The position numbers were made by a program, and so were the translations under genes. A stretch of DNA of 64,000 bases from Acanthochlamys bracteata (lineage: Eukaryota > Streptophyta > Magnoliopsida > Pandanales > Velloziaceae). Shown one piece after another: positions 11,625-23,016 of this stretch. The stretch covers positions 3,105,001 through 3,169,000 of the forward strand of contig CM034126.1 of the NCBI GenBank assembly GCA_019914995.1, written 5' to 3'. The notes below the pieces were generated by a model that searched no databases, had not been told where the DNA came from, and saw only the letters and a list, made by a program, of their open reading frames with translations. Numbering within the stretch: position 1 is the first letter of the stretch; each line of letters starts with the position of its first letter.

Positions 11625-12875
11625 TTAAACACTGCTGGAACTACTAGAATCAGCTGCTGTGAAGCACGGCGGCCAAAGCGACAACGACAAATCAAGTTCA
11701 CTTTCATTCACAGTCTGCTCCGAAGAAAATTCATGATTGCTCTCACCCTCTACTGCAGCTGCTTCGTGACCACCAAACACTTCCTCAGACTCGACAGAAC
11801 TACAATCTTCTCTGGCATATGGCAAACGGAGCGATAACGACCAATCAATTTCATCAACAATCTGCTCCGACGAGTTGCCATCATTGCTCTCACCACCTGC
11901 TGCTCTTTCCTCAGACCGATCAATCTCCTGCTGATACTGCTGCTGCACCACAGGATGCGTATGCTGTTGTGGCACTGGTTCCTTGATCAAACCTATCCAG
12001 ACCTGCCGGTTACCACCGTGCTGATCGTCCACATGGAAGATGTAGACTCGTATTACTTGCACCTTGGGCTCCAGACTGTATTTCTTGACGAACTCTTTGT
12101 AGTTGGATCCTATAATCCTGAACCCTTCATTAGAATTCAGAAAACGGAGCTTTGCTGTCATCAATTTCCCGTGCTCGTTGACGTCGTTGATCGTGTACCT
12201 GTTTCCGTCACCGTCTACAAGGCAGACAGGCAAGCCCAAGTCCTTCTTGTTAGAACCCTTTGATACTTCCTCCTTCATTACCAATTTCCGTTCGTCGGGG
12301 TTGAGAAGTTCGACCAAATCTGCCCTTCTGGACTTGTTCCTTTTGTCAGTGAGGAGGAGTCTGTTCTGGTCAATCTTGAGATCGCTGTGCGTTAGGACCT
12401 TGCTGTAAAAGAGCACAGGAGTGCTGCCGCCCATCTGCCGAGCAATGTTGTTTATCTTGTCAAAAGTCTCCGGCAGAGGATCAACTGGTGGCTTGCCGTA
12501 ATGCTCACGCTTCCTCTTGCATGAACCGTTCTTGCTCTTTGTTTTCTTTGCGGGAGAGGGCTTCTCAACGGAGGAACTGCTTCCTGCACCGCTTCTTCTC
12601 GAAGCCTCTCCGTCAGCTTTAACGTTACCGCTTGCGTCGTAGATCATCGTTTCTTTAAGCTTCTTGATCTTGTTGTTTTTCTTGTTGCTGTCTTCGCTGT
12701 TGCTTCCGTTCGCTATGTCTACGATCTGCCTCTTCTTCGTGTTACGGTCCATCACCTTCCGCCTCTCTTCTTCTACTATCTTCCAATACACTTGAAGAAT
12801 CTTGGGGTCTTTCAAAAACTCAGGACCATGTTGAAACAAGTCGAACCCCGTAGCTCGGTGATCTTCCCAAACCAT
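11625..12875 (-). CDS. B3-domain protein, DUF313 type, with EAR-like motifs
   Basis: Putative nuclear DNA-binding protein of the plant-specific B3 superfamily, DUF313 subgroup. I take the start at 12875 (MVWEDHRATGFDLF), giving 416 residues. The frame is open to 13076, but a TATA box on the same strand at 13010-13017 lies inside that extension and places the transcript start downstream of it. A lysine-rich linker (KKTKSKNGSCKRKRE, a likely nuclear signal) precedes the B3-like domain (PVLFYSKVLTHSDLKIDQNR through FRIIGSNYKEFVKKYSL and VYIFHV). The acidic, glutamine-rich tail carries two LxLxL elements (DWSLSLRL and LDLSLSLWPP), as in EAR repressors. Single exon. Targets are unknown. Confidence 0.82.
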   Translation of the reverse strand: MVWEDHRATGFDLFQHGPEFLKDPKILQVYWKIVEEERRKVMDRNTKKRQIVDIANGSNSEDSNKKNNKIKKLKETMIYDASGNVKADGEASRRSGAGSSSSVEKPSPAKKTKSKNGSCKRKREHYGKPPVDPLPETFDKINNIARQMGGSTPVLFYSKVLTHSDLKIDQNRLLLTDKRNKSRRADLVELLNPDERKLVMKEEVSKGSNKKDLGLPVCLVDGDGNRYTINDVNEHGKLMTAKLRFLNSNEGFRIIGSNYKEFVKKYSLEPKVQVIRVYIFHVDDQHGGNRQVWIGLIKEPVPQQHTHPVVQQQYQQEIDRSEERAAGGESNDGNSSEQIVDEIDWSLSLRLPYAREDCSSVESEEVFGGHEAAAVEGESNHEFSSEQTVNESELDLSLSLWPPCFTAADSSSSSSV

Positions 12876-13009
12876 TATCGGTGCGATGGCCGTGCGCTCT
12901 CTTTTCTCTTTCTTTCTTTTAACTATTTCTGATGACAATCTATTGGAGAGAAAGAAAGAAAGGAATTGTATTTGAGAGTTATTGTGGTTGGTTAACTGGT
13001 GATAGCATG

Positions 13010-13017
13010 TATTTATA
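13010..13017 (-). promoter_or_regulatory. TATA box of the DUF313 B3 gene
   Basis: The minus strand reads TATAAATA, about 135 bases before the chosen ATG at 12875. Transcription would start near 12980, which excludes the upstream in-frame ATG at 13076. Confidence 0.6.
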
Positions 13018-13599
13018 TGCAAAAGATCAACATGTATTTCAGAGTCCTTATCGGAGTTGTTTAAGTGGTGAACCACGATATGATTGTTCTCGTAATCGTA
13101 AACTCTTTCAATTTGAATTTCCCGCGTTTTTCAAATTACCAAAAATGTAACAAATCAAATCTCACTCGGTTAATTGTTTCACGTTTGCAATATCAGGCCT
13201 TAATAATCGCAATACTCAATGTCGGGCCTGATTAATTAGGTTTTGCTTAACCAATATCATACTAATCAGGTGAACCTCAATGATCAGAGCTATTGATAAT
13301 TGCAGAAAGAAGCTTCAAAGAAGGATTACTGCTAAGTAAAGAGGTTGTAGATATACATATCATACTCGAAAGTGAAACCACCAGAAATGAATACACTGAA
13401 CAATCCAATCTAAATGCAGCAGTATGGAGATATATATGTCAAAAGACAGATTATGTATCACAATTTCTTGTGATTTTTTGGCCGCAGGAGATACATAGGC
13501 TCAGCCTAATGCAAGTCGCCCGCGATTAGAAAGGAAGAAAACCAATGAAACTACAATCCAAACGAGTTGTGCTCTCCAGTATGTACTATCTCAAACGAA

Positions 13600-15180
13600 C
13601 GAAGAACAGAAGCTAGCAGAAAGCGTCTGCTCCGAGATTAGCAAAGAAAGCGAGCGAGAGCAGAGAGCAAAGCTTCTTATTGTTAAATTCTGCATATTCA
13701 ATTCAAGAGTAGAGGGATGAATTGAATTGATAAAAAAAAATTTTTAAAAATTCAAATAAAGTAATTTCAGTTTAGTCGACCGGACGCAGATAAAGAATTA
13801 AAATAAAGTGTTCAATATGCAGTTACTGATTGTTAAAAATACTCAGACAGAGGACGATCAAAGTAAGATTATACTAATACATAAATATTTAACGTGGTTT
13901 AACAAATAAATTGTCTATATCTACAATCACTCAACTTAAGTAAGATTTACTATTCTTGAATGTAAAACTATAATATCTTACCATTGTGCTATGATAAGCA
14001 TAACTCTACTGGTTCACTCCTCAAGCTGAACCAATAATAGTTACTCAGATTATTATATACTGTAGAACTTACATTTATGATACGAACAGTTCTACCAGCA
14101 AAAGCTTCCACAAGCTACTTACTTTTAAGTGTAGAATGCACTTACAAACTTTAATAAAAATGAAAAACTCAGGATGCAGCTCAAGATCAATCTCACACAT
14201 TCAAATTGACAGATTGAGTGAAATAAGGAGATCAAATAGAAAGCCAAATGAGAATAAAATTGCTAAGGTTCTTAGCTTCGGTTGGAATAGAAAATTTTCA
14301 CTTTTCTTAAAAAACTTTTTGACTTGTTGTTCTCTGCACTTTACATCTGTTTTTTATTTTTTTTATATATTTTTTCTTTTCAGATTAGCTGCCGTTTGAA
14401 AATTTTTCGTTGCCTTTCTCCTTCCCAATTTTCAAGATATTATCTTCAGTGCGTGTTGTTCAATCTTCAAATTTGCCCATTGAGCTACTCTAGATAATAA
14501 CAGATTTAGAGTGATGGGATCTTTGCATGATCGTGCATCTTCATTTAATTCGCCATCCTTAGAGTTGATTTAATGTGTATCTCCATTTTTGTTATTATTA
14601 ATGCTCGGCAGCAACAGTGCGCGCTTCTTCTCTTCAGCTGATAGTTTTGATTTATGGCTCTTGGTGTTGTGTCTTGGCGTGTGTGAGTCGGTTCAGATTT
14701 TAACACATTGTTGTAGCTCGATTATTTATATTGTGATTAAGCATCAATAGTTGATTGTTGTTTCATATTTGTTTTCTCTGATCTAGCTGGATGATTTCTG
14801 TTTCTTTATTATTCAGTGTGCTTTTTTTTATAAAATAGCTGACTGTGTTGGGATTGGATTATGCTGGTGCTGACAGAATTCTATTATATTTATTTCAATA
14901 GCTGAAATTAAATCATTAGCATTTAATAAATAATAATTTTTTATGTTTGTAATCATTAAAATATATTTCTAGAATTTCTACTTCTGAAGCGTAACAAACA
15001 CAGCGACCTGAATTTTTTAGTACACTGTTGAAATAGTATTATTTGCAAATTTGCTCCAGGAATATGCAAAAATCTTGGATCCTGTTAGCAAATGTTGGCC
15101 CTAAAAAGAAAAATAGTGCAGGTGATTGTTAATTATCACGACCGTGAACTACGTCAAGATCGTAGGAGGAAACTAGATAA
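13600..15180 (-). pseudogene. Broken duplicate of the F-box gene 5' end, split by an insertion
   Basis: Bases 13620-13668 (ctgctccgagattagcaaag, then gagcgagcgagagcagagag) match the F-box gene near 11040-11102. Bases 14985-15180 (ctgaagcgtaacaaacacag, later gcaggtgattgttaattatc and accgtgaacta) match its upstream DNA at 11122-11330. Both parts keep the order and orientation of the source, and about 1.3 kb of unrelated sequence separates them. Only the 5' edge and promoter are represented; no F-box domain remains. Confidence 0.7.
13690..14984 (+). mobile_element. Repeat element inserted in the F-box relic
   Basis: It begins gggatgaattgaattg and shares ordered similarity with the element at 58335. 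Shared blocks are a tagtcgaccgga motif, then a block around atttaacgtggtttaacaaa followed by tttactattctt, then a block around aatttttcgttgcctttct. No transposase or polymerase is encoded, so it is a non-autonomous or eroded copy. The family is unclassified; an LTR-retrotransposon origin is possible but not shown. Confidence 0.55.
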
Positions 15181-15483
15181 ATAATCTGAGTACGAGACAT
15201 GTAATACAATACATGACCATACAACAAAATCTATACTAATACGGGACGTAAAAGCACCTTTCTACATCATGCCAATTTTCCTTCTGTAGAATCATACTGC
15301 AGCAAACAAAAAATCACTTTATTTTCTCAGTACCAATCACGCACTCAAAATATACAGGCCATAGTAATACCCCGTACGCTTGACTGAATGTACATAAGAG
15401 GACAGTTATGTGAAGATGATGAACAAAGACTCCATAGCAGCAAATGAAGCAGGTGAAAAACCTTCATAATCTACGGAATTTTA

Positions 15484-18400
15484 TCACTTCAGGGAATTCG
15501 CAATGTCGATGACAAATCGATACTTGACATCATTCTTTGTGAGCCTATCCAGTGCCTTATTTATATACTGAATCTCGATAACTTCAATTTCTGGATAAAC
15601 TTTATTTGCAGCACAGAATTCAAGCATCTCCTCTGTGATTTTGGTACCTCCTGTATTGCTTCCTGACAATGTTCTGGCGCCTACAAAACAGCAAAGTCAT
15701 GCTTTTGATTCTACACATCAATTTAATAGTTTACAGACTGCTACAGAGATGGCTCAGTAGAGAGAATGCAGTACCATGGAGAAGGCTCAAAGGACTAAGC
15801 TTGATTTCACCAGGAGCACCCACTAGAACCATAACCCCATAAGTCTTGAGAAGTGACATATAAGGATCAAAGGGATGAGGACCAGAAGCAGTGTCAATGA
15901 TAAAGTCCAAGGAATGCGAGAGAGACTGCAAGAAATATAATGATTATACAATAAGGTACTGTTATTGATTTGCATAATAGGGAAAACAAGTACAAAATTT
16001 ATACAGGGAACCATCGAGATTGTTCTAAAAATTAGCAGTTTAACATTGATTATCTGCTGTCAAACAGCATATACATCAGGAGCTATCTTAGATAACATTT
16101 TTATGTTAATAAGCTAGATGATTGCATAGACATTGTAAGCCAATGCAAAATGAATTGCAAAACAAGTAAGATTTTTTTTCAGCTTAAGAGCAACTTGACT
16201 ATTATTTTATTCCCCTTTTACTATAAAATGACATGAAGAGCAGAGTGAATCTAAGTAGAAAAGTATAGTCGCCAGATTTTGGGTTTTACCTCCATCTGCT
16301 TTTTGTCTGATGATATGACAAACTTATCTGCCCCCAAGATTTCGAGGGCTTCTTTTTGCTTGGATGCACTTGTACTGAAAACTGTTACCTTCAAGCCAAA
16401 AGCTTTTCCAAATTTCACTGCCATATGGCCAAGGCCACCTAATCCAATAATCCCAAGAGATTTACCAGGCTGATTCATCTTATGCTGTATCATCGGATTG
16501 TAAACTGTTATTCCCGCACATAACAGTGGGGCTGCCTTATCTAGTGGAAGACCACCAGGTATCTTGTAGCAGTACCTGTGGTTAAAAGTGCTCATAATCA
16601 GCTCATATCTTGAAATGGCGTTAATCGTGGGAAGCCAATACTACAAGAGTAAATATTCTGGTTGAACCACCCAACAGTTGATGGCAATTTTATTGGAATC
16701 CTTAGTACAACCAGACAGGTCCCTTATGTTCATTTAATAATCATCATTTTCTTATTTCTTTGTCAAGGATGAGTACTGTATTCAATTGAAACTACACCAG
16801 AAATCTGTTTAAAAGTAATGGAATGCAAGATTACAATCTTCAGATTACAAAGAGATAACCTTGAGATCTTAGGATGGACCATGCTGGATAAAAAATTTTC
16901 CTATATAGTTGTTGTATGTATGTGTAGAAATTTTTTGATGTACTCATATTTAGAGACATTAAGGAATCATTTACTTTTGCAAGTGATAAACTAATCGCAG
17001 CGAGTGCGAAACCCCCTATTCAATAATTGCAATTTTCTTCTTATTTTTCAAGTGGAAATGAAGGAAATTCTCAAGATCCAAATATGAAAGAACTAGAAGT
17101 ATGGCAACTTTGAATGGTATTTAAGTACTAGCTAACAATATGAGCAGAAATTTGAAGAATGAATTACCTTTCATGGACTATGATGCCGTTGGAGTAGCCT
17201 CCTTTTGTAATTGTTCCATCAAAGTCAACAGAATTGTAAGTGGAAACTCTCCTCGAGCAATGATTTTCAAGAAATTCATTACAAAGCTCGCAATCTCTAC
17301 AAGAGTTTGTGTATGTTCCTACACCTACACGGTCACCAACTTTGAATTTGCTAACATTTGAACCAACTTCTTTCACCATTCCGGCAATTTCGTGCCTAAA
17401 GCAGTCACATACAACAGTAAACAAAAACGAGAAGATAATGACAGTTGCCAGAATTTGAGCTTGCAAGGTCAAAGAAAGCAACTTAAAAGCTTAAAATCTT
17501 CCCCATTATGCTTAAATTGCACCAGTGACTCCTAAGTTCGTCAGTACATTACTCAAGTTGCAATACCTTTCACAAGAGTTTCTGCCTGAGCAAGGAGGCT
17601 AAATGCATAACTAAAAGGATGAAAGCGAGCACTCCAAGGATCTCTTGGTCACACATCCCTCGGAGAATATTGGGTTTGAAATTTGTAGTTTTTTATTTTG
17701 AAATCATTAAGTCTGGGTATACACGCTAATAGACTTCATATAATAATACCTTAAAATTACATATTTCTTATGACATGCTTTTAAAAACTCAAAGACCAAC
17801 TGTATTGTATAATTGCACCTAACTTGAGGTTGTATATATACATCGCTAGTATCTATAATAGCATAAAAACTGTTTATGCAAACTGTTTGATCTGTTATTA
17901 TGATGTATATTCTTAAGTCTAACTACATGATTACCTAATTTAAAATTCTAAATCAAAAGTACTGAGTTTCCTATCAGCGCAATTGTTTGGTGAATATAAG
18001 ATTATTCTTAAAAGTAAAAGCATACCCAGGCACCACTGGATAGTTGCAGTCTCCAAATATATTCTTTGTCCATATCACATCAGCATAGCAAACACCGCAA
18101 TGTGTAATTTTTATAGAAACATCATCACTTCCAAGCACCCTGATTTTTTCAAAAAAATTCATGAGTTGCTTAGAGAGAAAATCCTAGATATTTTTAAAAA
18201 GGGGGAAATTAATTTTGTCAATAATCAAAAAAATTCCTGCTTAAACAGAGACTCAAAAAAAGATCTATGATATGCTGGCTGCAAGTATAATCAAATTGTT
18301 GCCCTAGAGAGCTCTCAAAAGAGCAAATAATCGCAAGGAAAAGAGCAAAACACAAAATGGCACATACGCAGATGAAATTCCTTTCAGGATTCAGGAGAAA

Positions 18401-18492
18401 ATGCCTAACCTGCGGTGGAATCTGTAGGGTGAGAGAATGCCAGATTCGTCTTTTGCTGCCCATCCAAGATAATTTCCATCCGTATTTTCCAT
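15484..18492 (-). CDS. Cinnamyl-alcohol-dehydrogenase-like zinc alcohol dehydrogenase (CAD1-like)
   Basis: Zinc- and NADP(H)-dependent medium-chain dehydrogenase resembling Arabidopsis CAD1. Family members interconvert cinnamyl-type aldehydes and alcohols in the cytosol; the real substrate is unknown. Six exons read leftward: 18492-18410, 18139-18026, 17395-17168, 16575-16290, 15925-15775 and 15680-15484, giving 352 residues with all phases consistent. Catalytic-zinc ligands are visible in [12 protein letters not shown], in the PGHE motif formed across the exon 2/3 join, and in [10 protein letters not shown]. The structural-zinc cysteines are in [17 protein letters not shown]. The Rossmann motif is [17 protein letters not shown]. 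It ends [13 protein letters not shown] degenerate tandem copy lies upstream at 20.0-21.7 kb. Confidence 0.93.
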
Positions 18493-19983
18493 GTCTACTT
18501 CTAGATAACCTTCACGCGGAAAAATCAAGGTAAGTAAGATGAGTGATGAGAGTGGGCAAAAGCAGAGATCAGAAAAGAACACTTATTTATACTACAATGC
18601 ATACCGGCGGTTGACCCTTTTCAGCTTAGGAAAACTAATCTTTCCCAAATCTTGCTCAAATGCTATATCATATACACAGGGTAAGAAAAACAAAACATCT
18701 ATTACCAACAAAAATAATCATCGACGTAGTAGCCAATCTAACGTAGACACCAGATAATTTAACACACCTGAAATTATACTTGACGGAAGCAATCGACCAA
18801 AGCTCAACAATCAATTTAAATCAACACAGTTTTGGTAACCTTCATATAAAATAGTTTATCCTAATATCGGCGAAACGTATTATCTCACCAAAAAAAAAAA
18901 AAAAAACTAATCACTTGAATCTCTATTCGCCTTGTACAAACAAAAACACTATGGAGCACGAGAAGAGTAAAAATAACAAAAACTAGAGCTTCCGTTCTGT
19001 GTTAAGAATTGGGGCATACTCTATCATCGACTAGAAGACAAGGTTTTAAACTCACCAATCTATCAGTAATGAAAATAATAACGACTGAATTTCAATAGTA
19101 CGATTCCAAACAGAAACGAATCAGGGGAAAAGTAAACAGAGATCTCGGTAAGGAACAGACACTAACCTTGTGCAGATTCCAATCAATATCTCGCTAATTT
19201 GTTTTCAGATTGCAGAACAAGCAAGTGACGCTCAATAATAGCGAAGCAACGTATGACAAATGCTTGGACTTTATCCACGCACGACATTGGTTCGCTGATT
19301 ATTTCCGTAATCGCATGCGTCATAATTTTTCAAAGCAATTTAAGTCAAAATGCCTATTTAATTATGTTTGAGTGGGCTGTGAATATTCTATATCAATAAT
19401 ATTTTATAAGGTACCTCATGATATATAACATCAGTCAAGCACTGAAACTTGAGCCCGTAAGGATATCTCAAAAATGCTTAACCTTTTCTGAAAATTTTTT
19501 TTATTCTATTTTAAATAATAATAATAACAAATAATAGTAAATTGTTTTATTTTCTAAATTTTAAATTACAGTAGATCGATTTTGGAAATTTTAATTAGAA
19601 TAGAGTTTCCTTGCAAATCATAACAGTATGATAGAGCACCCGTTCCAATCCTTCTATTCCCAGTACGCATCTGTTGTGATCCTTATACAGCATGATCACT
19701 GGTATTGCAATATATGATAATTAATAGGAAGCAACACAAGTTACAAAACATTCTTAGCATCACAAAGGAAAACCAAAAATGTTTTGATGGATAAGTAAAG
19801 GTTAGACAGGGATGCATCTAAACCAAAAAGACGTTCACTTCCATATTTCCTTCAGTAGGTTAAAACAGAATATCCTCAACAAAATCATCACTTACAAATG
19901 TATAAGTACTTATCTGTAACTATATCTTTCCTCATAAATTCAAGGCTAGTGCAAAATATAAAGTGAAGCTTGTGGTGTAGACT
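18493..19983. other. Intergenic: CAD promoter side and repeat-poor spacer
   Basis: This holds the CAD-like gene's 5' flank and spacer to its decayed copy. A poly-A run lies near 18890-18906. I see no coding exon or tRNA. Confidence 0.5.
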
Positions 19984-21690
19984 TTCCTTTCATGGACTAC
20001 GGCACCAGTGCATTAGCCCCCTCTGGTACTTGTACCACCAGTGCAGCAGCTCCCTCTGCATGAGTTTGTGTACACACCCAAGCCTACATCACAAACTTCG
20101 AATTTGCCAACAACGGATCCCACTTCTTTGACGAATTCAGCAACTGAAAGCCTGAAACATAGCACAGGCACATGTTTTTTCATATTGTATCAAAGATATC
20201 CTGAACATTAATCACATAAATAAAGATGCCTAATCTAAAGTAAGAGTTTCTACATGAGAGAGACACATATCAAGGATCAAGTGCATCCCTAGACAGACAA
20301 AGTGAAAAGTTTCAAACAGAATTACTTGAATAATCTTCAAGCATTTGCTCAGAGTGTACTGGTGTTTTTAGTTGTTTCTTCTAGAACCTGGATGTATCTA
20401 ACGCAGATAATGTTCCGCTAAAAGTTAAGTTTAAAAAACCAAATCTCTAATCATGTGCTTCTAGGCCTCCGAAGAGAATGTTCTAATGGCACATACGCCT
20501 CGTATATGTAGAGAAAAATATATATTCTTTCTTTAGCTAAAGTAAGCGAGTGCGTTTTTTCTCTTATAATGTAAAATATGTTCCTAAAATATAAGACATG
20601 TACAAATTCAAATGCAAATTACCTCAACGTATACATTCACCCTATATCCTTCAATTACAGACCATCAAGTATAAACAAACCTACCTGGCATATCCTGGTA
20701 CTTTGAGGTCCTAACTTGGTTCTACTCCAAATCGCATCAGCATGACAAACGCCAGAATGGGTGATCCTCACCGGAAAATCACTCTCCAGGCAATTTGTAA
20801 AATAAAAAAATTACTAATCAACAGAGGCAAATTTTCAAGGCCTTACAATTTAGATTCCAGTGACCAATGGTTTTAAAAATGCTCGACCTATTAGAGCGAA
20901 TACAGAATAGGTAACCATGCATAAGATGCTGAGTACAGGAGTATAGTGTTATCATCAGTTTATAAATTGTTGTTATAGACTTTACATAGGATCTAACAAT
21001 GTCAAATGGTTATTCGATAGACTTCCATTCCAAGCCACAAAATTCACATAATATTTCCAAGTGTTACAATTTGGTGCTTAATCTAAATATAAGACAAACA
21101 AAGCTGTTCACTTATTTACACACATAAGTCTTCCAAGGATATGGCCTTACTATCCCCTAACACCTTTAAACTTAAAAAACAATCAGTGCATACATATATG
21201 ATATCAATCATTCTTATATGCTACTGTTCTTGTAAGCAAATTTGCATTTCTTAAAATGTTCCTTATTATCAAATCTGTAAAAATTCTACGCACATGAAGT
21301 ACTGAAATGTCTGTAGCCATCTCGCATTCAAAATTGTGAAAATCATACATAAATAAATAGGAAAACTTGATATTTTACCCCAGTGATTCTGATACGAAAT
21401 TGAAGCCCTCAGAGTGAGCAGAACGAAAAGTTCAAAACTCTAAACTATGTATATATATGATGTCAGTAATAGCAAATATAAATGAAGCATTCATGTGCAA
21501 ATTGTATAGAAAAAGAACAAACTCAAACCATAATAATAAGAGAAAGAGCTAGGATATCTTTTTAATAGAAAGGGGAGATGAAACAGATGAAACAAAGTGG
21601 GGAAAATAAAAAAGAGCAAACCTTGTCAAGAATCGAGGATAAAGCACTTGCGTCTCTTCTGTTTTCTGCTTCAGGAGTTGGGATTCATTG
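19984..21690 (-). pseudogene. Decayed tandem copy of the CAD-like gene
   Basis: Three exon relics lie in the same order and strand as the intact gene. Exon 1-like: 21690-21622 (EETQVLYPRFLTR, with a surviving GT donor). Exon 2-like: about 20795-20687 (ITHSGVCHADAIWSR, followed by small indels and an intact donor). Exon 3-like: about 20153-19984 (VKEVGSVVGKFEVCDVGLGV, then YTNSCRG, with cysteines of the structural zinc site lost and an in-frame stop). No exons 4-6 were found, so the NADP-binding half is missing. Retained introns show DNA-level duplication rather than retroposition. Confidence 0.82.
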
Positions 21691-22617
21691 AAGTATGAAG
21701 AAAAGATACAGGGAGATTTACAACACAAGATTTACAAGTAATACAGCATGCATGACATCATGTGCGCAATTCAGTTACACGGATATCAGTATAACCTTAA
21801 ACACGTTTTGCATTACTCCTGGGAAAGTGGAAATTAGAATATCGAAGCAAGAATTCTTGTCTTTGATTTTCCTTGGAATATGTTGTTCAAAATTTAAAAT
21901 TTGGAGATCAAATCTTTGAATTTTGTTAAGTATGTGACATAGCATTAGTGATGAATCTGCTGAAGTTACAAACAGAAAAAGTTGTTCTTATTCTTTATGT
22001 TAGTAAACCATGTTCCATACATGATTGCAAGCAGTTGGGTGCAATCTGCAATGCATTAAACCCATGTATTCTGGAGTTTCTAGCAAATAACAAGAAACAG
22101 CATAAATTTTGCATTTGACCTGAAAACAGTCATCTATTATAGTTATGAAAATTGTCACTTATGAAAAGAAAACAACGATTAAAGTTGGAAGGTATTAGTT
22201 TGATAAGCATAAATTACAGGTCGCCTTTGAACCCAAGTTTGCTCCATTCTTGCATGATCAGTCACAGCACTTAATTGTTTGGGTTTATGTATATGCAGCA
22301 GCTCAACCAAGCTGAGCATCACCAGAAATCCTAGAAATCTATGGAGCGACATTAAATCATTGTATTGTGCAACCTTTTTCTTAGTTTTGTATTACTCAGC
22401 CAAAGAAAAGAAGAAGAAACAATAGGAAAGCAAAGAGCTCAACGCCAACATTAACAGAAACAAAATGCCAAAGTTTATAGTTACAAGACAACAAGAAAAA
22501 CAAAATCATATATCTAGACGTGTTCCCAAAAAAAAAAAAGAAGAGAAAAAAAGACAAAGACTTACAACCGTGTTTGGGACTCGATCAACTCACAACTTCC
22601 CAAAAAATGGGAAGACC
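21691..22617. other. Intergenic; includes Kazal gene 3' flank
   Basis: No coding sequence recognised. Purine-rich A/G tracts near 22388-22560 probably lie in or beyond the 3' UTR of the Kazal-type gene. Confidence 0.5.
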
Positions 22618-23016
22618 TTAAAGGAAGCCAAAGAGGACTGCGAAGGCAAGGAGAATGAGCCAAACAATGTGAACAAGCAGCAGCGCTTGTCCCGAAACGT
22701 TCGGTCCCGCTCCAACTTCGCCATTGCCAGGATGGCAGAAACCCCGGCGAGTAACACGAGCGCCGACGCAAGCTGCTTCGACGCAGCCGCACCAATACGT
22801 CACACCGTCTTCCGCGCACACAGGATCCGGTCGGAAACAACTCGCCGGACACGTGGCTCCCTTCCCGCCTGATGATATGGCAGGACACGCGTCTCCGCCG
22901 ACGGTGATGATACCTTGATAGCTTGTTGTTGCAAGGGAGGCTGAGTGAAGAGTGAAAAAGAGAAGCAATGTGAATAATAATCGCACTCTGAAAGAAGAAG
23001 AACTCGTCGGCAGCAT
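22618..23016 (-). CDS. Kazal-type serine protease inhibitor family protein, membrane-anchored
   Basis: Small secretory-pathway protein resembling the plant Kazal-type inhibitor family (Arabidopsis At4g01575/At3g61980 type). Starting at MLPTSSSSFR (23016) it is 132 residues. It has a signal peptide (about 1-30, RLLFTLLLFFTLHSASLA), then eight cysteines at about C44, C56, C60, C67, C76, C78, C83 and C94. The core PVCAEDGVTYWCGCVEAAC is the Kazal-like signature. A C-terminal hydrophobic segment (about 111-131, LLLVHIVWLILLAFAVLF) suggests a membrane or GPI-type anchor. The open frame extends upstream to 23319, but that part is basic, low-complexity and unlike the family. Inhibitory activity and protease target are inferred from the family only. 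Confidence 0.85.
   Translation of the reverse strand: MLPTSSSSFRVRLLFTLLLFFTLHSASLATTSYQGIITVGGDACPAISSGGKGATCPASCFRPDPVCAEDGVTYWCGCVEAACVGARVTRRGFCHPGNGEVGAGPNVSGQALLLVHIVWLILLAFAVLFGFL

Noticed and set aside
12876..13076. Upstream in-frame ATG for the DUF313 B3 protein
   Set aside because: A TATA box at 13010-13017 lies between that ATG and the MVWEDHR start, so the extension is probably untranscribed.
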